Assembly: GCA_052387815.1 (NCBI GenBank)
Contig: JBQTIU010000008.1
Span: 1-57,758, forward strand
Direction of reading: 5' to 3'
Length of the DNA stretch: 57,758 nt
Source of the DNA: JBQTIU01 sp052387815
GTDB lineage: Bacteria; Pseudomonadota; Alphaproteobacteria; CACIAM-22H2
The notes under the pieces were generated by a model that searched no databases, had not been told where the DNA came from, and was given only the letters and a program-made list of their open reading frames with translations. Shown in pieces: positions 17,068 to 25,170 of the stretch. Positions within the stretch are counted from its first letter, which is position 1. The number at the start of each line of letters is the position of its first letter. Both the position numbers and the translations under genes were made by a program.

Positions 17068-17084
17068 AGGAGGCTCTCGAGACG

Positions 17085-17112
17085 CCGGCGTGGGCGCGGG
17101 TCGGGACGCCGG
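17085..17112. terminator. Possible bidirectional terminator between convergent genes
   Basis: A 7-base inverted repeat, CCGGCGT (17085-17091) and ACGCCGG (17106-17112), sits in the 57-base gap between the convergent permease and adenylate cyclase genes. There is no clear T-run on either side. The call is therefore weak. Confidence 0.3.
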
Positions 17113-17124
17113 GGACCGACGACC

Positions 17125-19008
17125 TCACTCCAAGCCCGCGTTGCGCAAGCCGTCGCGAAAATGCGCGCGGTGGGTCGGGTTCTGGAACTGGGCGACGAAC
17201 GGCTCGATCTGGAAGAACGGCCCGAGCTGCAGCACGGTATCCTTCGCCCGCCCGGCGTCGTCGAGCCGGCCGCTTTGCGCGTAAGCGGCCGCCAGGCCGA
17301 TATGGCTGTACCAAACGTAGAGTCGGCCGGGGTCTCGAGGCACGCCGCGTTCGAGAAATCGGATCGCGTCTTCGTATCGCTCCATCAGATAATAGACAAA
17401 GCCGAGATTCATGTGGGCGCCTCTTCCCAGACTCGGATCGAAACGCAACGCCGTCTCCAGCGCCTCCTTGGCCTCCTTCGCATAACCCGACCAAATGAGG
17501 ACTGCGCCACGTGCCCCGTGGCTCTCGGCGTCGCTGGGATTGATCTCGATGGCGCGGTTGAGCTCGGCGATGGCTTTGTCATATTGCCGGCGGGTGAGGT
17601 GGATGAACCCCAGCAGTCGGTAGGCGGCGGCAAGGGTGTCATCGAGGCTCAGCGCCTTTCGGGCCAGTGCCTCCGCCTCCTCGATCACGTTGTCGGCGAA
17701 CTCGGTCCAACCGGCGGTGACGGTTTCGTACTGAACCCAGCCGAGACCGGCATAGGCCGCCGCGTAAGCGGGATCGAGCCGGATCGCCTGTTCGAACATC
17801 TGCCGCGCTTCGATGTTGGCCGAACGCGTCGCATCCGAGTTGAGCTTGCGGCCGCGTAGGACGTAGTCGTAGGCGGCGAGGTTTTCCGTCGGCTTGGCGA
17901 AGGCGCGCTCCTGCTCCAGCCGCGTCAGCTTGACCGCCAGCGTCGCGACGATGCCCCGGGCTATTTCCTCCTGCACGGCGAATACATCCGTTATTTCGCC
18001 GTCGTAGCGCTCGGACCACAGGTGCAGGCCGCGCATCGCATCGGTCAACTGAACCGTCACGCGGATGCGATTGCCCGCCCGGCGCACGCTGCCTTCGACC
18101 AGGTATCGAACGTCCAGTTCGCGGCCCAGGGATTCCGGCTGCACCGGCTTGCCCTTATAAACGTATACCGCGTTGCGCGCGATGACGGCGAGGTTCGAGA
18201 AGCGGCCGAGCGCGGCGATGATGTCGTCGGTGATGCCGTCGCTGAAATAATCCTGGGCGGGATCGCCGCTTTGATTGACGAGGGGCAAAACCGCAATCGA
18301 GGGGCGGTCGGAGAGGCTCAGGCGCGGCGCCTCGGAAACCGCGACCGCCGGGGCCGGCTCGGTGCGGGGAATGAGATACCACGCGAGGCCGCCGGCCACG
18401 GCCACGATCGCCGTCGCGGCGACGGCGAGCCCGAGCCGCCGTCGGCCCGCAAGCCGCCGCGCCGGAGGCCCCAAATCGCCGCCGTAGACCAGCCGGTGGA
18501 CCTTGACCGGGCGGGCGATGTTCTTGACCGCGTGCTCGCCCAGGTCGGCGAAGCTGAACTCGAGCTTGTCGCGCACCTGGTCGCGCACCGCCCGCGAAAC
18601 GCAGATTTGGCCGGGCGCGGCCAGCGCCTGGAGGCGCGCCGCGACGTTGACGCCGTCGCCGTAAATGTCGTCGCCGTCGATGATCACGTCGCCGACGTTG
18701 ATGCCCATGCGGAATAAGATCCGCCGCTCCTCGGCAAGCTCGGCGTTGCGCTCGACCATGCCGCGCTGGATGTCGACGGCGGCGCGCATCGCATCGACGA
18801 CGCTGTCGAACTCGACCAGCACGCCGTCGCCGGTGGTCTTGACGATGCGCCCGCGATGCGCGGCGATTTGGGGATCGACCAGCGCGTCCAAGTGCGCCTT
18901 GAGCCGGGCGTGCGTGCCTTCCTCGTCGGCGCCCATGAGCCGGCTGTACCCGGCCACGTCGGCGGCGAGGATCGCGACCAGTCGGCGCTTGACGGATGCC
19001 TGTTCCAC
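17125..19008 (-). CDS. Membrane-anchored class III adenylate cyclase with TolB-like and TPR domains
   Basis: A 627-residue protein. Residues 1-175 form a class III cyclase: metal-binding Asp17 and Asp61, Lys57 and Asp114 at the adenine-specifying positions, and Asn121/Arg125 at the transition-state positions. This predicts cAMP synthesis. A single TM helix (about 192-213) follows, then a TolB-like/FlgO-like domain (about 236-360; SIAVLPL, FSDGITDDI, LVEGSVRR), then TPR repeats to the C-terminus. The GTG at 19008 has GAGGGAG at good spacing. A TTG at 19026 is the only longer start close by. The cyclase would be cytosolic and the TPR part periplasmic. Effectors are unknown. Confidence 0.9.
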   Translation of the reverse strand: MEQASVKRRLVAILAADVAGYSRLMGADEEGTHARLKAHLDALVDPQIAAHRGRIVKTTGDGVLVEFDSVVDAMRAAVDIQRGMVERNAELAEERRILFRMGINVGDVIIDGDDIYGDGVNVAARLQALAAPGQICVSRAVRDQVRDKLEFSFADLGEHAVKNIARPVKVHRLVYGGDLGPPARRLAGRRRLGLAVAATAIVAVAGGLAWYLIPRTEPAPAVAVSEAPRLSLSDRPSIAVLPLVNQSGDPAQDYFSDGITDDIIAALGRFSNLAVIARNAVYVYKGKPVQPESLGRELDVRYLVEGSVRRAGNRIRVTVQLTDAMRGLHLWSERYDGEITDVFAVQEEIARGIVATLAVKLTRLEQERAFAKPTENLAAYDYVLRGRKLNSDATRSANIEARQMFEQAIRLDPAYAAAYAGLGWVQYETVTAGWTEFADNVIEEAEALARKALSLDDTLAAAYRLLGFIHLTRRQYDKAIAELNRAIEINPSDAESHGARGAVLIWSGYAKEAKEALETALRFDPSLGRGAHMNLGFVYYLMERYEDAIRFLERGVPRDPGRLYVWYSHIGLAAAYAQSGRLDDAGRAKDTVLQLGPFFQIEPFVAQFQNPTHRAHFRDGLRNAGLE

Positions 19009-19127
19009 GGCGTACTCCCTCGCCAAGCAATCCCCCGCAGCATCTTAGCAGCATCATAGTCGAAAGCGAGACGTGCGAGAAAGCTCACATCGACGTGACT
19101 TGACCCGGTGGAAGCGGGAAAAAATGA

Positions 19128-19155
19128 TTGACGGACCAAGCATTAAGGGTATTGT
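19128..19155 (+). promoter_or_regulatory. Candidate sigma-70 promoter for the YHS gene
   Basis: TTGACG (19128-19133) and TATTGT (19150-19155) are separated by 16 bases in a locally AT-rich stretch. The pair lies about 64 bases before the ATG of the YHS gene and in the gap following the divergent cyclase start. Confidence 0.45.
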
Positions 19156-19218
19156 TGCTTGCTACAGGCTCTGGCGAAGGAGGCGATGCGCCTTTGGGCC
19201 GCGACAAGGAGATCCACC

Positions 19219-19683
19219 ATGACGACCCGTGCATCGAAGGTATCCTGGGCTCTCTTCCTGGGCGTGTTCCTTGGTGTGATGACGGTCGGCGCGGCCTTCG
19301 TGCAAAGTGCGATCGCCGATTCGGGGAGGCTTGGGCTCAAAGGCCATGATCCGGTCGGCTATTTCACCGAAGGGCGCCCCGTCCAAGGCAAGAGCGAGTT
19401 CGAGGCCGTCTGGCATGGAACGCATTGGCGGTTTTCGAGTGCCGCCAATCGCGATCTGTTCGTCGCCGATCCAGACCGGTACGCGCCGCAATACGGCGGA
19501 TATTGCGCGTTCGGCGTGGCCATGGGGATGAAGTCCGAGGTCGACCCGCAAGCATGGACCATCGTCAACGGAAAGCTCTACGTGAAATTAAACATGCAAA
19601 CCCGCGACACGTGGCGCCAGGATCAGGTCGCCAACATTCAGAAAGCCGCCAAGAATTGGGCGACCCTCGAGAGGGCCAACTGA
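19219..19683 (+). CDS. YHS domain-containing protein, exported or membrane-anchored
   Basis: A 154-residue protein. An N-terminal hydrophobic segment (SWALFLGVFLGVMTVGAAFV) acts as a signal or anchor, followed by a YHS domain. The domain shows GHDPVGYFTEG, WHGTHWRFSS, FVADPDRYAPQYGGYCAFGV and a closing WTIVNGKLYVKLN. ATG at 19219 is chosen for its clean AAGGAG; the longer frame has no such signal. YHS proteins of this kind often bind metal, but the ligand is unknown. It has its own promoter-like sequence and no operon partner. Confidence 0.85.
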   Translation: MTTRASKVSWALFLGVFLGVMTVGAAFVQSAIADSGRLGLKGHDPVGYFTEGRPVQGKSEFEAVWHGTHWRFSSAANRDLFVADPDRYAPQYGGYCAFGVAMGMKSEVDPQAWTIVNGKLYVKLNMQTRDTWRQDQVANIQKAAKNWATLERAN

Positions 19684-20035
19684 TAGCCTGATTCCGCGGC
19701 CGGCGCTGCCGCGCGCCTGCCCGGTTCCGGGATCGCCGCAACGGCGGATACGGCGCTGGTTCGCGCGCGGGGCGGCTTCAAGTCCCGTTTCCGCCGCAAA
19801 CCGGGTCCTCGCTGCGGGTGAAACCATCGCCCTGACAGGCGGCGCACAGCCGTTGGCGATTCCCTTGCCGCTGCCGGCCTTATGGAACAGCGTCGCCGTT
19901 CCGCCCCGCGTTTATGAATACGTCGAGGTTGGCGCCGATTTTGACGGTTGGCTCGGCACCGCCGTGGGCGCCCTGCATGCCCCGTCGCGGAAAGCGTGGT
20001 AGACTCCGCGCCTTTGGCCCATCTGGAGAGGGCCC
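19684..20035. other. 352-base stretch without a recognised gene
   Basis: No frame here has a start, ribosome site and protein features together. Short open frames on both strands are GC-rich chance frames. GGAGAGG at its right end is the ribosome site of sixA. I see no tRNA or convincing terminator in it. Confidence 0.6.
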
Positions 20036-20497
20036 ATGAAGCTGTACCTGGTCCAGCACGGGGACGCGCTTCCCCAGGACATCGACCCCGACCGGCCGCT
20101 CAGCGACAAGGGGCGCAACGACATCCGGCGCCTGGCCGAATTCCTGGCGGGCCGGCCTATTCGCGCCCAGCACGTCGTCCACAGCGGCAAGACCAGGGCG
20201 CGACAGACCGCGGAACTGCTCGCGGCGGCCCTTGCCCCGGGGGCGAACGTCGAGGCGCGGTCCGGCCTCGATCCCAACGACCCCACCGAGCCGCTCGCCG
20301 CGAGCGTATCGCTTTGGGATCAAGATGCGCTGGTGATCGGTCATTTGCCCTTCCTGGGAAAGTTCGTGGCCCGCCTGGTCGGCGTGCGCGAGGACCCGAT
20401 CGTCGCCTACCATCCCGGAACCCTGGTCGGTTTGGAGCGCGGCAAGGACGGGCGGTGGACGATCGCCTTCGTGCTGCCCCCCGAGCTCGTGAGCTAA
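20036..20497 (+). CDS. sixA: SixA-like phosphohistidine phosphatase (histidine phosphatase family)
   Basis: A 153-residue histidine phosphatase. The N-terminal catalytic motif reads LVQHGDA, so the Arg of the usual RHG is replaced by Gln while the nucleophilic His is kept. RPLSDKG, VVHSGKTRARQTAE (the second Arg) and VIGHLPFL with the second catalytic His follow. SixA removes phosphate from phosphohistidine on HPr-like or phosphorelay proteins. The target here is unknown. GGAGAGG precedes the ATG. The Gln variant occurs in part of the family from memory, so loss of activity should not be assumed. Confidence 0.8.
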   Translation: MKLYLVQHGDALPQDIDPDRPLSDKGRNDIRRLAEFLAGRPIRAQHVVHSGKTRARQTAELLAAALAPGANVEARSGLDPNDPTEPLAASVSLWDQDALVIGHLPFLGKFVARLVGVREDPIVAYHPGTLVGLERGKDGRWTIAFVLPPELVS

Positions 20498-20576
20498 GGC
20501 ACGGAGCGCGGCCGCCGCTCGACGCGGCCTTCCGGCGGTCGTACGATGGCCCGTCGGCGAGGAGTCGAGCTGCGCG

Positions 20577-20933
20577 ATGAGCGACTTCGACCGCCTCTGG
20601 GTATGGACGGACCCGGCCCTCGCAAGGTCGCTCGGCTGGTATCGGGACGTGGCCGGCAACCGCACGCCGGCGAAGTTCCGGATCGCCGGCACGATCCCGG
20701 CGGCGATATGCCTGCAAGAGACGCCGGAAGACGCGCTTTGGGACGAACTCGACCGGCTGACGCCGGTGTTCCGGGAACGCTTGCGAGGCATCCGCGAGCG
20801 CGACGAGGGCCTCGGATCGCCGCCGCCCGCCCCCCGCGACGAGGTGCGCCAGGGATTTCGCCACGCGTGCCGGCTCGAGTTGAAGTTCGAGACCAACAGC
20901 ACTGAAAAGGACATGATGCGGCTCGGCGCCTGA
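20577..20933 (+). CDS. Hypothetical protein, 118 residues
   Basis: I do not recognise this family. The codons end in G or C at nearly every position as in neighbouring genes, which supports real coding. The protein is soluble, with no signal or TM helix. It has an aromatic N-terminus (FDRLWVWTD, LGWYRDV) and a charged C-terminal half (RERLRGIRERDEG). GGCGAGGAG lies somewhat far (about 12 bases) upstream. It sits between sixA and the TRAP permease in the same direction but with gaps of 50-80 bases, so co-transcription is uncertain. Confidence 0.6.
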   Translation: MSDFDRLWVWTDPALARSLGWYRDVAGNRTPAKFRIAGTIPAAICLQETPEDALWDELDRLTPVFRERLRGIRERDEGLGSPPPAPRDEVRQGFRHACRLELKFETNSTEKDMMRLGA

Positions 20934-20983
20934 GCGGCTTCGTCGCCGATCTCCCGGCTCGGAAACCACCGAGAGAGGATTCG

Positions 20984-23011
20984 ATGCCACAGGGCAATGC
21001 CCGGCCCGACGGGAAGCTGCCGACGCGTCCTCGACCCTACGACACGATGGTCGAGGTCATGCCCTGTCGCGAGCTCAAGGGGGTGGCGCAGGCCGCCTTT
21101 GGCGGGCTCACCATCTTCGCCAACGTCCTGGTCTTGAACCAGCTCCTCAATCTCCGCCTGTTCGGCGGCATGGTGTTCATTGACAATCGCTATCTGTACC
21201 TGGTGGCGGCCGCGGTCCTGCCGCTGGTCTTTCTCGCCTATCCGTGGACGGGGCGCGGCGGCGACAAGCTCGCTTGGCCCGATGCCGCTTGCGCCCTTCT
21301 ATGCCTCCTCGCCGGCGGCTATTTCGCCTGGAAGGGCGACCGCATCCTGGCCGAGGGGTGGGAATACAGCGCGCCGCCCTTGGCGATCGCGCTGAGCGGC
21401 GTGTTTTGGGCGCTGATCGTCGAGGCCGTGCGGCGCACCGGCGGATGGCCGATCGCCATCATCATCGCCGTCGTGTCGTTCTATCCGGTGGTCGCCGCGC
21501 ACCTGCCGGGGCCGATCTCCGGCTTGCCGCAAAGCCTTCCCGACACGATCGGATATCACATCCTGAGCGGGGAAAGCGCCTTCGGCATCCCGATGAAAGC
21601 CTTCGGCGAGCTCGTCGTCGGCTTCATCGTCTTCGGGGTCGCGCTCAACTACACGGGCGGCGGCCGGTTCTTCAACGACGTGGCTTTCGCGCTGGTCGGC
21701 CACATCCGCGGCGGCGCCGCCCAGGTCGGCGTCGTGTCGAGCGCGCTCCAGGGCTCGATCAGCGGCAGCGTGATCTCGAACGTGATCTCGAGCGGCGTGG
21801 TCACGATCCCGGCGATGAAGCGCACGGGCTTCTCCGCCAAGTACGCCGGCGCGGTCGAGGCGGTCGCCTCCACCGGCGCGGTGCTGATGCCCCCGGTGAT
21901 GGGATCGACTGCCTTCGTCATGGCCTCGTTCCTGGGGATTCCCTATGGCGAGATCGCGCTCGCGGCGACGATTCCCGCCCTCCTGTTCTACTTCGGCCTG
22001 ATGATCCAGATCGACGCCTATGCGGCGCGCCGCGGCCTGCGCGGCCTTGGCGCCGACGAGCTGCCCCGTCTCGGCCAGACGCTGCGGGAGGGATGGGTCT
22101 ATATCGCGGTGTTCGTCGTGCTCGTCTACTTCATGATCGAGTCGCGCCGCGAGGCCCTCGCGCCCTACTATGCGACCGCGCTGCTGCTCGCCATCAACCA
22201 GGTCCTTCCTCGCCACCGCATGGACTGGCCGCGGTTCGTCGCCTACCTGGCCGCGACCGGCCGCGGGCTCGCCGAGATCGTCGCCATCCTCGCCGGGGTG
22301 GGCTTCATCATCGGCTCGTTCTCGATGACCGGGCTCGCCGGCACGCTCGCCAACGACCTCGTCTACCTCGCCGGCAACGCGCCCTTCGTGCTGCTGGTCA
22401 TGGGGGCGATCACCAGCTTCATCTTCGGCATGGGGATGACGGTCACCGCCTGCTACATCTTCCTCGCCATCGTGCTCGCCCCGCCGCTGGTCAAAGCAGG
22501 GATGGATCCGCTCGCCGTCCATCTGTTCATCATGTACTGGGGCATGGTCTCGTTCATTACCCCGCCGGTGGCGCTGGCCGCCTTCGCCGCCGCGCCGATC
22601 GCCCGCTGCAGCCCGTTCGCGGTCGGCTTCGAGGCGATGCGGATGGGCAGCATCATCTATTTCGTGCCGTTCTTCTTCGTGCTCGAGCCGGCCCTGATTC
22701 TCCGCGGGACCGTGCCCGAGATCGTCATCGCGGTGACGACCGCGGCCATCGGCATCCTACTGATCGGCGCCGCGCTGCAGGGCTATCTCGTCGGCGTCGG
22801 CGCGGCGGAGAACTCGCTCCCCGGCATCGGCGCACGGGTGCTGCTGTTCGCCTCGGGGTTGATTTTGGCGCTCCCCGGGGGTACAGGTCTGGGCGTGGGC
22901 CGCCTCGAGCTGGTGCTGATCGCCGCGGCCATGGGCGTTCCGGCGGTTCTCTTGCTGCGCTGGCGGAGCCGGGCGGCGCGCATCGAGGCGGGACGACCGC
23001 CGTCCGGGTGA
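20984..23011 (+). CDS. TRAP transporter fused permease (DctQM type, TAXI family)
   Basis: A 675-residue inner-membrane protein joining the small (4-TM) and large (12-TM) TRAP subunits. The N-terminal quarter carries the DctQ-like helices. The DctM-like part starts near residue 150. It has LQGSISGSVISNVISSGVVTIPAMKR and GAVLMPPVMGSTAFVMASFLGIPY, both typical of TAXI-type fused permeases, and FIFGMGMTVTACYI near the end. GAGAGGA precedes the ATG. It is followed directly by the TAXI binding protein. TRAP systems use ion gradients, usually Na+, to import organic acids or amino acids. Confidence 0.92.
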   Translation: MPQGNARPDGKLPTRPRPYDTMVEVMPCRELKGVAQAAFGGLTIFANVLVLNQLLNLRLFGGMVFIDNRYLYLVAAAVLPLVFLAYPWTGRGGDKLAWPDAACALLCLLAGGYFAWKGDRILAEGWEYSAPPLAIALSGVFWALIVEAVRRTGGWPIAIIIAVVSFYPVVAAHLPGPISGLPQSLPDTIGYHILSGESAFGIPMKAFGELVVGFIVFGVALNYTGGGRFFNDVAFALVGHIRGGAAQVGVVSSALQGSISGSVISNVISSGVVTIPAMKRTGFSAKYAGAVEAVASTGAVLMPPVMGSTAFVMASFLGIPYGEIALAATIPALLFYFGLMIQIDAYAARRGLRGLGADELPRLGQTLREGWVYIAVFVVLVYFMIESRREALAPYYATALLLAINQVLPRHRMDWPRFVAYLAATGRGLAEIVAILAGVGFIIGSFSMTGLAGTLANDLVYLAGNAPFVLLVMGAITSFIFGMGMTVTACYIFLAIVLAPPLVKAGMDPLAVHLFIMYWGMVSFITPPVALAAFAAAPIARCSPFAVGFEAMRMGSIIYFVPFFFVLEPALILRGTVPEIVIAVTTAAIGILLIGAALQGYLVGVGAAENSLPGIGARVLLFASGLILALPGGTGLGVGRLELVLIAAAMGVPAVLLLRWRSRAARIEAGRPPSG

Positions 23012-23052
23012 AATCGCCACCCGCCCCCCGGCGACACCGCGAGGAGGAACCG

Positions 23053-24216
23053 ATGAAAGCTACACTCGGCAAAACGGCTTGGTCGCTCATCGCCTGCGCC
23101 CTCTTAGGTGGGCCCGGCGCTTGGGCGGCGGACAGCAAGCTTCCCGATCCGCTGGCCTGGACCGCCTACGACGTGGGATCGGGCGGCTACAACCAGGCGG
23201 TGGCGATCGGCAATGCGCTCAAGAACCGGCTCCAGGTCAATCTGCGCGTGCTGCCGGGCAAGAACGACATTTCCCGCAATCTGCCGCTGCGCGAGGGCAA
23301 GGTCCATTTCTCGGCCAACGGCGTGGGCGGTTCCTACCTCGCCCAGGAGGGGCTCGACGATTTCGGCTCCCGGGAGTGGGGGCCGCAGGCCCTGCGGATG
23401 CTGCTGCTCAACAACTCCGATGCGCTGCTGACCATCGTCACCGCCAAGGACGCCAGCGTCAAGACCATGGCCGACCTCAAGGGAAAGCGGGTCGCCTGGG
23501 TGGTCGGCGCGCCGTCCCTCAATCAGAACATCGCCGCGCTCCTCGCCTTCGCCAACCTGACCTGGAACGACGTGGTCAAGGTCGAGTTCGGCGGCTTCGG
23601 CGCGGCCATGACCGGCATCCTCAACAACCAGGTCGATGCGGCGTTCGCCTCGACCATTTCCGGCCCGGCCTACCAGATCGCCGCCTCGCCGCGCGGCCTC
23701 CACTACCCGCCCGTGCCCCATGCCGACAAGGCCGGTTGGGAGCGGGTGAAGAAAGTCGCCCCGTTCTTCGTGCCGTTCATGGGCACCGAGGGCGCCAACC
23801 TGTCCAAGGACAATCCGGTCGAGGCGGCCACCTATCCCTATCCGATCCTCATCTCCTACCACAGCCAGAACGCCGACCTCGTCTATGCCATGACCAAGGC
23901 GATGGTGGATCTCTACGGCGACTACAAGGACGGGGCGCCCGGCAACAACGGCTGGGATTTGAAGCGCCAGATTTTCGACTGGGTCGTGCCCTATCACGAC
24001 GGCGCGATCCGCTATCTCCGCGACGTCGGAGTCTGGAAGCCCGCCCACCAGGCGCATAACGACCGGCTCTTGCAGCGCCAGGCGGTGCTCGCCAAGGCCT
24101 GGGGCGCGATCCAGGCGGGCGCGCCGTCCGACCCGGCCGCTTTCGCCAAGGTCTGGATCAAGGCCCGCGCGGAGGCCTTGCGCGAAGCGGGCTTCGATCC
24201 CGTCGTGACCGACTAG
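23053..24216 (+). CDS. TAXI-family TRAP transporter substrate-binding protein
   Basis: A 387-residue periplasmic protein with a signal peptide (cleavage near AWA). It shows the TAXI fold: TAYDVGSGGYNQAVAIGNAL, then LPGKNDISRNLPLREGKVHFSANG, DLKGKRVAWVVGAPSLNQN and a variable C-terminal lobe. GAGGAGG lies next to the ATG, 41 bases after the permease stop. The long upstream frame inside the permease gene is a shadow. The ligand is unknown; the downstream acyl-CoA ligase and dehydrogenases make a carboxylic acid plausible. Confidence 0.9.
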   Translation: MKATLGKTAWSLIACALLGGPGAWAADSKLPDPLAWTAYDVGSGGYNQAVAIGNALKNRLQVNLRVLPGKNDISRNLPLREGKVHFSANGVGGSYLAQEGLDDFGSREWGPQALRMLLLNNSDALLTIVTAKDASVKTMADLKGKRVAWVVGAPSLNQNIAALLAFANLTWNDVVKVEFGGFGAAMTGILNNQVDAAFASTISGPAYQIAASPRGLHYPPVPHADKAGWERVKKVAPFFVPFMGTEGANLSKDNPVEAATYPYPILISYHSQNADLVYAMTKAMVDLYGDYKDGAPGNNGWDLKRQIFDWVVPYHDGAIRYLRDVGVWKPAHQAHNDRLLQRQAVLAKAWGAIQAGAPSDPAAFAKVWIKARAEALREAGFDPVVTD

Positions 24217-24217
24217 G

Positions 24218-24994
24218 CTAGAGGGAGGCGATCGTCCGGCCGCCGTCGGCGACGATGACCTGCCCGGTAATGAAGGCCGCGGCGGCCGAGGCGAGAAACA
24301 CGGCGATGCCGGCGATGTCGTCCGGCTGGCCGAGCCGGCCAAGCGGCGTCGCCGCCTCGACCTTGGCGCGCTTCTGCGCGTCCTGCCACAAGGCGCGCGC
24401 GAAATCGGTCGCCACCAGTCCCGGGGCGATGCAGTTGACGCGCACGTTGTAGGGGCCCCATTCGACGGCCAGGTTGCGGGCGAGCTGCATCGCGGCGGCC
24501 TTCGATATCCCGTAGGCGCCGATCGCCGCCTCGCCGATGAGGCCGGCGATGCTGGCGATCAGGATCACCGCCCCCTCGCGCCGCGCCGCCATCTGCGGGA
24601 TCGCCAGGTTGCAGAGCCAAAGATTACCCTTGAGATTGGTGGCGATGATCTTGTCGAACGCCCCGTCTTCGACGGTCGCCAGCGGCCCATAGGCGGGGTT
24701 GGTCGCGGCGTTCCCCACCACGACGTCGATCCGGCCCCACTTCGACAGCGCGGCATCGACGAGACGGCCGAGATCGTCCTTCGAGGATACGTTGCAGGCG
24801 AGGGCGATCGCCTCGCGCCCCTCGGCCTCGATCCCACGGGCGACCGCCTCGCAGGCCGCGAGCTTGCGGCTCGAGATGACGACCCTGGCGCCGGCGCGCG
24901 CCATCGCCTCGGCAATCGCCCGGCCGATGCCGCGAGAGGAACCGGTGACCAGCGCGACCTTGCCGGTGAGGTCGAACGGGGACGTTCGGTTCAT
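24218..24994 (-). CDS. SDR family oxidoreductase
   Basis: A 258-residue classical SDR. TGSSRGIG cofactor loop near residue 18, NVSSKDD acidic turn, GNAATNP in place of NNAG, catalytic Ser in LIASIAG, YGISK (YxxxK), and PGLVATDFAR. GAGG lies seven bases before ATG at 24994. It is convergent with the TAXI binding-protein gene, with a single base between stops, and divergent from the acyl-CoA ligase. A 3-hydroxyacyl or alcohol substrate would fit the neighbouring fatty-acid genes, but that is inference. Confidence 0.88.
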   Translation of the reverse strand: MNRTSPFDLTGKVALVTGSSRGIGRAIAEAMARAGARVVISSRKLAACEAVARGIEAEGREAIALACNVSSKDDLGRLVDAALSKWGRIDVVVGNAATNPAYGPLATVEDGAFDKIIATNLKGNLWLCNLAIPQMAARREGAVILIASIAGLIGEAAIGAYGISKAAAMQLARNLAVEWGPYNVRVNCIAPGLVATDFARALWQDAQKRAKVEAATPLGRLGQPDDIAGIAVFLASAAAAFITGQVIVADGGRTIASL

Positions 24995-25170
24995 GCCAAC
25001 CTCGGCTTCTCTTCAAAAAACAGCATAACACCCCGCGGCAGACGGCGGGAGCGCGGCCGGGAGGCTGGCGCGAGCTTGCGCTTGTCCGGCACGGGGTCCG
25101 TATTTTACATTGAACCGGGAATAGGCCGTCGGCGGGGCCGACCGCCGCCAGGCCCCTGAGGGAGGATGCC

